From UBA1413 sp964650525 (lineage in GTDB: Bacteria; Bacteroidota; Bacteroidia; Bacteroidales; Prolixibacteraceae), in the NCBI GenBank assembly GCA_964650525.1, contig CAZYUA010000012.1, positions 46,118 to 110,117 on the forward strand: a DNA stretch of 64,000 nucleotides, given 5' to 3'. How positions within the stretch are numbered: position 1 is the first letter of the stretch; each line of letters opens with the position of its first letter. This document shows positions 46,511 to 54,637 of this stretch, piece by piece. The translations under genes were made by a program, and so were the position numbers. A model generated the notes under the pieces. The model was not told the origin of the DNA. It searched no databases and saw only the letters and a program-made list of their open reading frames with translations.

Positions 46511-47143
46511 ATGAAAACAGTGTTTCAAGTTGTCTTGCTTCTTTTGGCTATTGCTTTAGGATACCTGATTTATAAAAGTATCCAGAGGCCCATCGTTTTT
46601 GAAAAGGAAAAATCGGAGAGGTATGCTGCAACGATCCAGAGACTGAAAGACATCCGCAAAGCCCAGATAGCCTTTAAAGAGACTCACGGACGATATACGG
46701 GAAGTTGGGATACCCTGATCAATTTTATCAAATACGATCAGGTTAAGTTGGTTAGAAAGATCGGGAACATTACGGACAGTATGCTGGAAGCCGGGATCAC
46801 AGAGCGGAAAGCTCTTCAGATGAAACTTATCACGCGGGACACCATCAAGGTCAGTGCCCTGGAATCTATTTTTGGAAAAGACTATAATGCCGACCAACTT
46901 CGGTATATCCCTGTGAAAGATACGGTTGCCGAATTCCAGTTGGGATCTACTGTGATTGCTACTGGCTCAGGAATCAAGGTGCCTGTTTTTGAAGCGAAGG
47001 CGCACAATAATATCGTTCTCCGTGGTCTGGACCCCCAGCTTCGGATCAACCTGAACGATCAACGCCGTGTCCAGGAAAAATATCCCGGGCTGAAAGTCGG
47101 GTCGCTGACCGAAACCAACAACAATGCAGGGAACTGGGAATAA
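46511..47143 (+). CDS. Unknown single-anchor protein upstream of DUF3822-rsmD
   Basis: 210 residues: N-terminal membrane helix (MKTVFQVVLLLLAIALGYLI), then a helical stretch (RYAATIQRLKDIRKAQIAFK) and an extracytoplasmic domain. The layout, with a helix followed by a long amphipathic segment and AFKETHGRYTGSWDTLINFIK, resembles pilin-like or type II secretion pseudopilin folds found in Bacteroidota, but the N-terminal pilin peptidase site is absent. I do not assign a function. It heads a run with DUF3822 and rsmD (5-bp gap, then 4-bp overlap). Confidence 0.6.
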   Translation: MKTVFQVVLLLLAIALGYLIYKSIQRPIVFEKEKSERYAATIQRLKDIRKAQIAFKETHGRYTGSWDTLINFIKYDQVKLVRKIGNITDSMLEAGITERKALQMKLITRDTIKVSALESIFGKDYNADQLRYIPVKDTVAEFQLGSTVIATGSGIKVPVFEAKAHNNIVLRGLDPQLRINLNDQRRVQEKYPGLKVGSLTETNNNAGNWE

Positions 47144-47148
47144 ACCCG

Positions 47149-47973
47149 ATGCAGCAACAAGTAGTCCGGAAAGCGGATTTTCCATCCAACGAATGTTCAC
47201 ATTGCAACTTATCCATCCAGGCCGGCCCGGATGGATTTTCTTTTGTTATCCACCATCCAGGAACAGGTGAGGTTATGTTTTTCGATCGGATGATCCACCC
47301 CTTCGCAGGAGATCGTTCCTTATTCGACAAAATCAGTGAGACAATTAACGAGGAGCATCTGCTTAATCAAACATTCAACGATGTTTCTCTGATAATTGCC
47401 GACCGCAAATTTTCTCTCATTCCGAATATCTCTCAAGCAGAAAGACTCGTCAACTATATGCAGCCGGGAAGACAACTGGCAGTTGCATCCCGAGAGACGC
47501 ATACCATGCAACTTGACCCCCCCGGTTTAATCATTGCATACTCAGCTTATCGACCTCTTGTTCATTTTCTGGAAATGCGTTTCAACAGACTCAAAGTGGA
47601 TCACGAAGCATCCAACCTTATACATAACCTGCTTTCCTCTGGAATAACAAACCTGGTTTTTCATCTTCATCCATCCTGGCTTTACGCACTTTGCATCCGC
47701 AACTCCAGCCTTCATTTTTTTAATACTTTTGAAACCAGGAGTAATTCCGATCGCATATATTTCATCCGATTGATTACAGAACATCTTAGAATGTTTGATA
47801 AACAGGTTTTTCTCACCGGAGAAGAAAATGATAAACCCATACTGCAGGAGATCCTCAGGGAATCCATTCCCGGGGTTACCATCCCGGTCGACGAGCAACT
47901 TCCGCTTTTAACAAATCAGCGTAACAAGACATTGAACCATCAGTTATTTGGAATCTTAACTAACTCAATATGA
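47149..47973 (+). CDS. DUF3822 family protein
   Basis: 274 residues. The pattern HCNLSIQAGPDGFSFVI at the N-terminus and the spacing to VSLIIADRKFSLIP follow the DUF3822 family, which in Bacteroidota nearly always precedes rsmD, as it does here. The fold is thought to be of the actin/ASKHA kind, with no shown activity. No signal peptide or helix; cytosolic. It ends in an ATGA overlap with rsmD. Confidence 0.85.
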   Translation: MQQQVVRKADFPSNECSHCNLSIQAGPDGFSFVIHHPGTGEVMFFDRMIHPFAGDRSLFDKISETINEEHLLNQTFNDVSLIIADRKFSLIPNISQAERLVNYMQPGRQLAVASRETHTMQLDPPGLIIAYSAYRPLVHFLEMRFNRLKVDHEASNLIHNLLSSGITNLVFHLHPSWLYALCIRNSSLHFFNTFETRSNSDRIYFIRLITEHLRMFDKQVFLTGEENDKPILQEILRESIPGVTIPVDEQLPLLTNQRNKTLNHQLFGILTNSI

Positions 47974-48503
47974 GAATTGTAGGGGGCATGTTCAAGGGAC
48001 GTCCCCTTCATCCCGGGAAAAACTTCAGATCCCGTCCTACTACTGGTTTAGCCAGGGAAAGTCTCTTTAACATTCTGGAGAACCGGGTTATATGGGAGGA
48101 GACCGATGCTCTGGATCTCTTTTCAGGAACAGGAAGTATTGCAATCGAAATGGTAAGCCGTGGATGCCGATGGGTGACCTCAGTAGAAAAAGACCCAATT
48201 CATGCCAAAAAAATTGCTGAAGTGTCTGACAGGTTTGGAATTTCAAACTTGACAGTACTCAGAGAGGACGTTTTCAGGTTCTTACGGTTCAATAAGTATA
48301 CCTACTCTCTGGTCTTTGCCGATCCGCCCTATGACATGAAAGACTTTAACTTGTTTGCTGCCAGGGTACTTAATTCCGGATTGCTCAAGGAAAAAGGCTT
48401 ATTCGTGTTAGAGCATCCCGGAATATTTTGTTTTAAACAAATGGAAGGTTTTATTGAAACCAAGAAATACAGTCAGGTACATTTTAGTTTTTTTTCGCAA
48501 TGA
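47970..48503 (+). CDS. rsmD: 16S rRNA (guanine966-N2)-methyltransferase
   Basis: 177-residue class I SAM methyltransferase, EC 2.1.1.171. Family marks: MRIVGGMFKGRPLHPG, RPTTGLARESLFNIL, SAM motif ALDLFSGTGSIAIEMVSRG, and the catalytic FADPPYDMKDF. Starts inside the DUF3822 stop (ATGA). Last gene before the tRNA-Asp region. Confidence 0.93.
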   Translation: MRIVGGMFKGRPLHPGKNFRSRPTTGLARESLFNILENRVIWEETDALDLFSGTGSIAIEMVSRGCRWVTSVEKDPIHAKKIAEVSDRFGISNLTVLREDVFRFLRFNKYTYSLVFADPPYDMKDFNLFAARVLNSGLLKEKGLFVLEHPGIFCFKQMEGFIETKKYSQVHFSFFSQ

Positions 48504-48558
48504 TTTCCGGGAGGGAAATGGAACCCCACCGTTACAACCTTCTTTTTTTTCATTCTTA

Positions 48559-48588
48559 TTGTAACGAACGAAAAAAAACATATCTTTG
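48559..48588 (+). promoter_or_regulatory. tRNA-Asp transcription unit promoter (consensus)
   Basis: TTG at 48559-48561, 19-bp spacer, TATCTTTG at 48581-48588. The predicted transcript starts near 48595 and would run through both 97-bp chimeras into tRNA-Asp. Confidence 0.75.
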
Positions 48589-48642
48589 CAGCGCTTTACA
48601 GTTTTTACTGTTTCCTCTGTTAAGCAGTGTTTCCAAGGAAAA

Positions 48643-48739
48643 GCGGTAGTTCAGTTGGTTAGAATAACGGCCTGTCATCCCGACTCAGTCGGGACGGGTT
48701 CGCAAACCTCACACTGCCATTGTTCTGTAAAATATTGGT
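48643..48739 (+). repeat. tRNA-Asp/palindrome chimera, copy 1
   Basis: 97 bp. The first 35 bases equal the tRNA-Asp 5' part (from GCGG through D-arm to the anticodon GTC plus A). The 3' half of the anticodon stem is replaced by the palindrome TCCCGACTCAGTCGGGA (48678-48694), then CGGGTTCG of the T-arm returns before the sequence diverges. It cannot fold as a tRNA. Identical to copy 2. Confidence 0.9.
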
Positions 48740-48836
48740 GCGGTAGTTCAGTTGGTTAGAATAACGGCCTGTCATCCCGACTCAGTCGGGACGGGTTCGC
48801 AAACCTCACACTGCCATTGTTCTGTAAAATATTGGT
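48740..48836 (+). repeat. tRNA-Asp/palindrome chimera, copy 2
   Basis: Exact second copy of the 97-bp unit, with the palindrome at 48775-48791. The unit ends in TATTGGT, whose GGT is also the first three bases of the intact tRNA-Asp that follows. Confidence 0.9.
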
Positions 48837-48910
48837 GCGGTAGTTCAGTTGGTTAGAATAACGGCCTGTCACGCCGTGGGTCGCGGGTTCGAGTCCCGTC
48901 CGCACCGCCA
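48834..48910 (+). tRNA. tRNA-Asp (anticodon GTC)
   Basis: A complete cloverleaf: acceptor GGTGCGG (48834-48840) with CCGCACC (48900-48906), D-arm GTTC/GAAT, anticodon stem ACGGC/GCCGT with loop CTGTCAC (anticodon GTC, 48868-48870), T-arm GCGGG/CCCGT with TTCGAGT, discriminator G907 and an encoded CCA (48908-48910). Served by the promoter at 48559 and the terminator at 48912. Confidence 0.97.
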
Positions 48911-48911
48911 G

Positions 48912-48936
48912 AGGGAGCAGTTTGCTCCCTTTTTTT
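48912..48936 (+). terminator. Rho-independent terminator of tRNA-Asp
   Basis: 8-bp stem AGGGAGCA/TGCTCCCT (48912-48919, 48923-48930), 3-nt loop, then a run of T (48931-48936). Confidence 0.88.
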
Positions 48937-49100
48937 GTGCTTTTTTCCTTGGTAACGCGGCTCTCCTGTAGTTCTTAAGCGCTTGATATCAAATGATTTC
49001 AGGCGTTTTGTGTTTCAGGGGGAGACTCTGCCGGTTTTGCCTGTGGACCCTCCCAAAACGGCAAAAATGACCTGTATCTAACATAGAAAAAGTGTCTAAA

Positions 49101-49203
49101 TCGACACCTATTGGGTTCAGAGAACCGCCAGGTGTCGCTGACCTTTGTAACGTGCAGTCATTTCGAAGTTTACGTTTGACCAACTCTTGAAAACAGGTGT
49201 CGA
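49101..49203. repeat. Three AGGTGTCG boxes upstream of the integrase
   Basis: TCGACACCT (49101-49109, inverted), AGGTGTCG (49130-49137) and AGGTGTCGA (49195-49203) lie in the 339-bp non-coding gap between the tRNA terminator and the integrase start. Position and repetition suit integrase arm sites or an operator; nothing else was found in the gap. Confidence 0.4.
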
Positions 49204-49249
49204 TCAGGGCTCTTTTGAGGCTATTTACTAACCCAAAAAAAGAGCTAAA

Positions 49250-50530
49250 ATGATGACAAAAGTGTCCTGTTTGTTTTACCTGGTAAGGGCAAAGGAGAGA
49301 AGTGACAAAAAGTGCCCGCTGTATCTCAGGGTAACGGTTAACTTCGAGCGAAGTGGAATGAGCCTGGGGAAATTCATTGATCCCCTCATGTGGGATGATA
49401 TGTCCCAGACAGTCAAGGGAAAGTCTGACGAAGCCAGGGAGCTGAACGGTTTTTTGACTTCCCTTAGGGCAACCATCCAGCGGATCCAGCTGCTCTATAT
49501 GGAGCGACACGAAGTACTGACCGCCGAACTTCTCAAGGAGGAGCTTACCGGCAAACCTGAGGAGGCGAAGACTTTTCTGGTCGTGTTTGAGGAGAATAAC
49601 CGGTATGTGGATGATAACATCGGAGAGATGTTTTCCGAACTGACGGCGAGCCAGTACAAGCGGACAAAGCAGCGACTGGAGACTTTTCTCAAAGAGAAGT
49701 ACAACCTTCATGACATTCCGCTGACTTCCCTGGACCGGAAGTTTATCGTGCAGTTTGACAGCTTCCTGCGCGTCAAATTTGGGTTAACCCACAACACGGT
49801 AATGAAACACCTCAAGCAGGTGAAGCGTGTCATCCATATGGCGATCTCCTTTGGCTACCTGGAGAGGGATCCGTTTGACGGTCACAAGACCACCTACAAA
49901 GAGACCAACAGGGGGTTCCTGACGATGGATGATCTGGACCGGCTTGTCTCCCATGAATTCAATATCAAGCGGCTCGACGTGGTCCGGGACATTTTTGTCT
50001 TCGCATGCTATACCGGCTTGTCTTATTCCGACCTGCCAGCACTGACCCGGAAGAATATCATGAAGGGGGATGACGGGAAGGAGTGGATTGTCTATGAGCG
50101 CAAAAAAACCGGAGTTAAGGCAAGCATCCCATTGCTCCCACCTGCCAAGGCGATCATGGATAAATACAGGGATGACAGGGAGTGTTTAAAGACCGGCACC
50201 TTGTTACCTGTCCGCAGTGATCAGAAGTTGAATGCCTACCTTCAGGAGATTGCCGATGTCTGCGGTTTGAGCAGACGACCCACTATGCACGTAGCAAGGC
50301 ATACCTTTGCAACGACCGTGACGTTATCGAACGGTGTGCATATGGAGACCGTCCAGAAGATGCTGGGGCATGCAATGATCAAAACCACCCAGATTTATTC
50401 GAAGGTGCTGCTGAACAAGATTTCGGAGGAGATGGAAAACGTCCGGCAGCGGCTCCAGAAGCAAGAGGAGGAACGCACGGAGAAGAAGAAGGCGATCGAG
50501 TCGATGCCATTCAAGCTATCTCTGAACTGA
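49250..50530 (+). CDS. Tyrosine recombinase (site-specific integrase), IntDOT-like catalytic set
   Basis: 426 residues. An N-terminal arm-binding domain (VSCLFYLVRAKERSDKKCPL), a SAM-like core-binding domain (about 105-200) and a catalytic domain. Catalytic residues: the usual first Arg is replaced by Ser258 (YTGLSYSDL), as in the Bacteroides IntDOT type; Lys in KKTGVKASIPL; His347 and Arg350 in HVARHTFATT; His374 in GHAMIKTT; the nucleophile Tyr383. It starts 340 bp after a tRNA-Asp gene, the common target of such elements, and marks the left side of a mobile island. Codon choice is more GC-rich than the following ATPase gene. Confidence 0.92.
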   Translation: MMTKVSCLFYLVRAKERSDKKCPLYLRVTVNFERSGMSLGKFIDPLMWDDMSQTVKGKSDEARELNGFLTSLRATIQRIQLLYMERHEVLTAELLKEELTGKPEEAKTFLVVFEENNRYVDDNIGEMFSELTASQYKRTKQRLETFLKEKYNLHDIPLTSLDRKFIVQFDSFLRVKFGLTHNTVMKHLKQVKRVIHMAISFGYLERDPFDGHKTTYKETNRGFLTMDDLDRLVSHEFNIKRLDVVRDIFVFACYTGLSYSDLPALTRKNIMKGDDGKEWIVYERKKTGVKASIPLLPPAKAIMDKYRDDRECLKTGTLLPVRSDQKLNAYLQEIADVCGLSRRPTMHVARHTFATTVTLSNGVHMETVQKMLGHAMIKTTQIYSKVLLNKISEEMENVRQRLQKQEEERTEKKKAIESMPFKLSLN

Positions 50531-51467
50531 CATGCATGAAACAAATCGAAAAAGAATATATAGCTTTCTGATCCCTTGTCAGGGGCTGGTAGAGGAGTTA
50601 ACACCTAAATTTGGAGCTTCCGATCCTTAACCACCCCATCAGAGGTAGGAAACACCTGCTGCCCGACAATCCTTTCATCTGCGTGTTGATTTAGCGGCAA
50701 GATGCCAGTAGTTAATACCAGTACCCATTGGATTACTGGTGTTTTTGATATGACCTACCGGCAGATTAAGTGGAATCCGGGAAAAATGGACATCACAAAT
50801 CTTTCATTCAGCCCCTTAAACATATATAGAAACGTATATATATTTATATCATGTGTCATAACCTGGTAGGAGAAGAAAGGTTATTTGCGGGGTGGAGTGG
50901 CTCCTTCTCATTCTCGCTTTTCCCAATTTCCCTGACCTCATATGGGAGAACATTGTATCAGAACTGTGTAGTGTGACCCGGAAGTGTATACAAAAGCTGA
51001 TGAATATGTATTTTAAGCTCTGGTATTTTTGGACAAAGGTCTTTCCTTCATCGAAAAAAAGAATATTCGATCAATGAAAATGTGAAATGAAGAGGCATGA
51101 ATCCAATCTACATATTTTGCCTCTTGAAACTAATGTAAGGTGGTGAATAAAATGTAAGGTGCCTGGTCAAAGCCGTGGCAAGAGCGTCATTTTTGCTGTG
51201 TTTCCCATCCTTGTCCTTGGCATGCTTCAGAGCGGATTTCCAAACCTGGGTAGGTGCACAGCCGTGTTTTCCATGGAGGGAGTCACCAAAGAAATACATT
51301 TCCCATCCTACCAGCCGTTGGTCGTCAGTTCCCTTATGAAATATTTGGAAGTACATTCTTTGGCTCAAGCCGCCAAGAACAACGACCTGACACCAAAAAA
51401 GAGCTTCTTTGCCTACCAGCTAATCACTTGCGGGCGAATGTTATTAAAGTCTTCAAACGGATGCAAA
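50531..51467. other. Gene-poor accessory stretch after the integrase
   Basis: About 940 bp without a recognised gene. It includes an AT-rich patch near 50820-50850. Two overlapping open frames exist, 51159-51563 (+, 134 codons) and 51108-51368 (-, 86 codons, rich in Lys/His: LHGKHGC, KHAKDKDGKHSK). Neither matches a family I know, and they overlap on opposite strands, so at most one is real. It looks like decayed mobile-element DNA. Confidence 0.45.
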
Positions 51468-51530
51468 TACCAGACTAAACGGAAAGTCATACTGTTTTTA
51501 AGTGGACGCCCATCCCGGACTAAACGGACG
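51468..51530 (+). repeat. Decayed 23-bp repeat block (relative of the 63.4-kb array)
   Basis: Three units of 22, 23 and about 18 bp (starting TACCAGACTAAACGG, TACTGTTTTTAAGTGGACG and TCCCGGACTAAACGGACG) align unit by unit with units 1-3 of the array at 63387, in the same orientation, at about 80 percent identity by eye. Probably the remnant of an insertion-sequence end. Confidence 0.6.
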
Positions 51531-51595
51531 AATAAGGACATGATTGTAATGTATTTAATATAGGGAATCGTGTCCATATGTAATTTACATATATT

Positions 51596-53488
51596 TTACT
51601 CAAAGACGTTATGCGGACTGATATATTTGACGATCTTATAATATTTATCATCACTTCCGTGAACACTGGTCCTTTTAACAACACAAAGGCTTTTCAGAAC
51701 TGAGACTGCCTTTGCTTCATTGGATAAGTCAGAAGATCTGATAATCTTGTTTGGATGGTCAAGGGCGAAGATCCGTACCATTTTACTTCGGATTTCTTTT
51801 GGGGTCAGCTTATCATTAACGACCAGTTCTCGGTAAAGATCGTTACGAAGGTCTGAGTTTCCGGCAATCATTTGAAAGTATTCAATCTTCGTAATGTATT
51901 TGTTCAATGCTTTTCTCCTTGCCTTATTTATGATAATCGGCTTTATTTGGTTTATTACTTCCGTTGAGGACATGTAATGAGTAGTTGCGAAGTTTGCAAT
52001 CACCTCTACTTTTTTTCCCAGCGAAGTTTTTGGATTAATATTAGCCAATGGATCACTTATTTTATCCATAACCAGTAATGCTTCATCAATCTCTTTATCT
52101 TCTATTCTGATTATTTGGTCCGCAATCTCTTTCCTGTCTTTAGTAGTCAGCAAGTGATGAAAAACACGATGGACAACATCATACATGGTGCAGAATTTAG
52201 ACTCAGTCAGTACAGAATTATTATAAAGGGTATTCAACGTCACCTGATGATATAAGAGATAATCAAGAGCCAAACGGGTTTTAATAATGCCACCGTTCTT
52301 TACACGCAGTATCGACACATCATTAATTTTTGTGCTATTGCAGTAAGTATCGATTAAATTTTTTCTGACATTCTTGTCTATTTGGATTGAGGAAGATGAC
52401 TTCTTTAGTTCGACGTATGCGTTATAACTATCATTCAGTTTATCGAGTAAATATTTATTGTATTCTTTACCATCTCTATAATACTGCGGTCTGCACTCAT
52501 ATATCATCGTGGCTGAAAGGAGTTTGCGCCTACATCTTCCGAATATTTGCTGGATTTTCGCTTTTGTAAGAACGGCATATGATCTGCTTAGGTCTGAAAC
52601 AACCACCATATGGCAGTCCTCTTCAAAGTCGATGCCGACAAAGTAAGCAGATGTGATGAAGGTAATTTTCTTCTCGAGCTTGCCACCAATTACATTAGTT
52701 TTAAAAGGTTTATCTACCTTATGATCACTCCCTTCACCGGCAAGGATTGATATTTCATGATCAGGCACTGTACCTTGTATTAGGTGTATGACAGAAAGAA
52801 TATCAATTATACTATTGTACCCGACAACAATCTTGTCCTCATCGACAAGTTTTGAATAAGTGGCTTTAATTTCTTCTGCAACCGCAAGCTTCATATCCCC
52901 GGTGCAATGGATTAAATTCAACTGGGACTTTACGTATCCCTCTAATCGAATTGCATGATATGGTTCATCTTCGATCTGATCATCCAAAGAATATTGCCAA
53001 GTGGCAGTAACCATGCTTCTTCTTTCAGGTGGGAACTGGAAATAAATTTCGAGACAATCTTCCAACGAATCACGATAATATGACTCAGATTGAAAAGAGT
53101 CAATCTCATCTAACATAAGGAAAAAATTAGCCGCCAGAACATCGCCCATCTGTTCGTAGAGAACTGCAAAACTGTCAGCAACTGCAGCAATTTTAGTAGC
53201 TCCATTTTCTTTGAGATTATTTTTTATGTCTTCTACGGAACTTCTTTGGACACCGGGATACTTTCCGCCGACATACAAAATACTTTCTTTGATCGCTTTT
53301 GTGGCAGCTAATGCTCTTGTCGGAAATACAATAATAGAGTTACGACGTTGATTTCTAATTTCATGGGTGGTAGCACCGATGCCGGAATATCTTTTATTTA
53401 ATCTTCCAGCTGGTATATCTTTGATGACTTCCGAGAGGAACTGCCCTTTTTTCATTATAATCGTTGAATCCTCCATAAATTTTCCCAT
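51596..53488 (-). CDS. SF2 helicase-like ATPase with lysine-free P-loop (unknown role)
   Basis: 630 residues. Helicase-like signposts in order: a glycine-rich loop SGIGATTHE near residue 35 where Walker A would be, but without GK; FPTRALAATKA; a DExD box MLDEID near 124; SMVTATWQ near 157; VGIDFEEDCHMVVVSDL; QIFGRCRRK near 328 (motif VI). The C-terminal 270 residues are helical and unlike known domains. ATPases with this GxGATT loop occur on plasmids and mobile elements of Bacteroidota. A -7 box 8 nt upstream of the first ATG means translation may begin at the ATG at 53476 or 53455. Low GC and codon use differ from the chromosome. Confidence 0.55.
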   Translation of the reverse strand: MGKFMEDSTIIMKKGQFLSEVIKDIPAGRLNKRYSGIGATTHEIRNQRRNSIIVFPTRALAATKAIKESILYVGGKYPGVQRSSVEDIKNNLKENGATKIAAVADSFAVLYEQMGDVLAANFFLMLDEIDSFQSESYYRDSLEDCLEIYFQFPPERRSMVTATWQYSLDDQIEDEPYHAIRLEGYVKSQLNLIHCTGDMKLAVAEEIKATYSKLVDEDKIVVGYNSIIDILSVIHLIQGTVPDHEISILAGEGSDHKVDKPFKTNVIGGKLEKKITFITSAYFVGIDFEEDCHMVVVSDLSRSYAVLTKAKIQQIFGRCRRKLLSATMIYECRPQYYRDGKEYNKYLLDKLNDSYNAYVELKKSSSSIQIDKNVRKNLIDTYCNSTKINDVSILRVKNGGIIKTRLALDYLLYHQVTLNTLYNNSVLTESKFCTMYDVVHRVFHHLLTTKDRKEIADQIIRIEDKEIDEALLVMDKISDPLANINPKTSLGKKVEVIANFATTHYMSSTEVINQIKPIIINKARRKALNKYITKIEYFQMIAGNSDLRNDLYRELVVNDKLTPKEIRSKMVRIFALDHPNKIIRSSDLSNEAKAVSVLKSLCVVKRTSVHGSDDKYYKIVKYISPHNVFE

Positions 53489-53496
53489 TTGAGCTG

Positions 53497-53504
53497 CAAA
53501 GCTA
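53497..53504 (-). promoter_or_regulatory. -7 promoter element of the ATPase gene
   Basis: Minus strand TAGCTTTG, exact match to TAnnTTTG, so close to the first ATG (53488) that a start at 53476 is favoured. Confidence 0.45.
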
Positions 53505-53640
53505 AAAATATGATCTTAAATGTTAATAGAACTTGCCTCTGATGAATATTAATGGTATAAGGATTACTTTCATAAAGTTAAACTGTGAGTCCGCATTCAA
53601 GTTATACTATGTTTATAACCTTGAGTCGAACTCACAGTAT

Positions 53641-54168
53641 TCATATTATCCCATTATCTGCCATCGAGAAATACCCCTCCGGCAGCAAGATCAGATGATC
53701 CAGCACGGTTATCTCCAGAATCTTCCCGGCTTCTTTCAGCTTCCTGGTAAGCTGGATATCGGCATCACTGGGTTGAATATTTCCTGAGGGGTGGTTATGG
53801 GCGAAGATCACCGAGCAGGCATTGGCTTTAAGCGCAGCCTGGAAGACTGTGCGGACATCCACGACGGTCCCGGTCAGACCACCGACGGATACCAGGTAAT
53901 ACCCCAGCACCTTGTTCGCCCGGTTCAGGAACAACGCATAGAAGCACTCACGAAGCTCAAGCGGCTGGCTCCAGATTCTCCGGAATACTTTTTCAGCATC
54001 AGCAGAACCACTGACTGTAAATCGCTCTGAAGGCTTTATTGCTGGTTGGTACGAAATGTCAATCTCAGAGACACGCATCATAGGTTCTCGCTCTTCCTTT
54101 ATCTTCGTGACCCCGGAATCGAAAGTTTGGCTTGTGCCAAACGGTAATTTAACATGCCTTGGTCTCAT
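53641..54168 (-). CDS. radC: RadC family JAB-domain protein
   Basis: 175 residues from the ATG at 54168. The JAB/MPN metalloprotease-like motif HNHPSGNIQPSDADIQLTRKL with FLNRANKVLG and LEITVLDHLIL identifies RadC; the N-terminal helix-hairpin-helix of chromosomal RadC is absent, giving the short form carried by mobile elements of this phylum. Start chosen because the longer frame overlaps the DUF4120-like gene by 113 bp, whereas 54168 leaves a 10-bp gap. Function in DNA repair is doubtful; it is commonly used as a marker of integrated elements. Confidence 0.85.
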   Translation of the reverse strand: MRPRHVKLPFGTSQTFDSGVTKIKEEREPMMRVSEIDISYQPAIKPSERFTVSGSADAEKVFRRIWSQPLELRECFYALFLNRANKVLGYYLVSVGGLTGTVVDVRTVFQAALKANACSVIFAHNHPSGNIQPSDADIQLTRKLKEAGKILEITVLDHLILLPEGYFSMADNGII

Positions 54169-54178
54169 GGCATCCAGT

Positions 54179-54490
54179 TTAGGTGTGAATTGACCAGCCA
54201 GGCACTCTTTCCTGATCCAGACACACGGAGAAAGTAGGGGCACTGCCGGTTCCAAAACCATCGTGAGGACCATGGTAAATGAATCCACCATTCAGGACGA
54301 ACTGTCCGTCACGGGTAACCTCAAAATAGAGGGAGAGAGGAGCAAAATCGGTGTAAAGGTTTACTTCACAGCCTTTCGCTAAGTAGTTTTCAAGTCTGGC
54401 GAAACTCCGGTTGAAGCTTTCGGTCAGACCATGTGTGTTGGCAAAGGTCTTGATCTGATCAAGCCTGCCGTGAGAGAAATCAGTAATCAT
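54179..54490 (-). CDS. DUF4120-like small protein
   Basis: 103 residues, no signal or helix. ITDFSHGRLDQIKTFANTHGL at the N-terminus and GSAPTFSVCLDQE...GWSIHT at the end resemble DUF4120 proteins of Bacteroides mobile elements. It sits 10 bp before radC on the same strand, so the two are likely co-transcribed. No activity known. Confidence 0.6.
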   Translation of the reverse strand: MITDFSHGRLDQIKTFANTHGLTESFNRSFARLENYLAKGCEVNLYTDFAPLSLYFEVTRDGQFVLNGGFIYHGPHDGFGTGSAPTFSVCLDQERVPGWSIHT

Positions 54491-54637
54491 ATTCGGTTGC
54501 TTAATGGGTTATTTAAAAATTTGTGTATGCAGAATTTTATGTTTTACGGCAGCCTGCTTTGAGGTTGTCAGTGGTTGGCTGGAAAGATTGAGTATCTTAG
54601 AAGCCCAAATCAATCATGCATCCTAAGTAGATCAAAT

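Noticed and set aside
48624..48720. Possible tmRNA or other structured RNA using the chimeric repeat
   Set aside because: Short complementary bits (GCAGTGT/ACACTGC) exist, but there is no tag-peptide frame or alanine acceptor stem.
48989..49711. A 240-codon open frame on the minus strand opposite the integrase
   Set aside because: It lies mostly antisense to a clear tyrosine recombinase and across a repeat-bearing gap; no family features.
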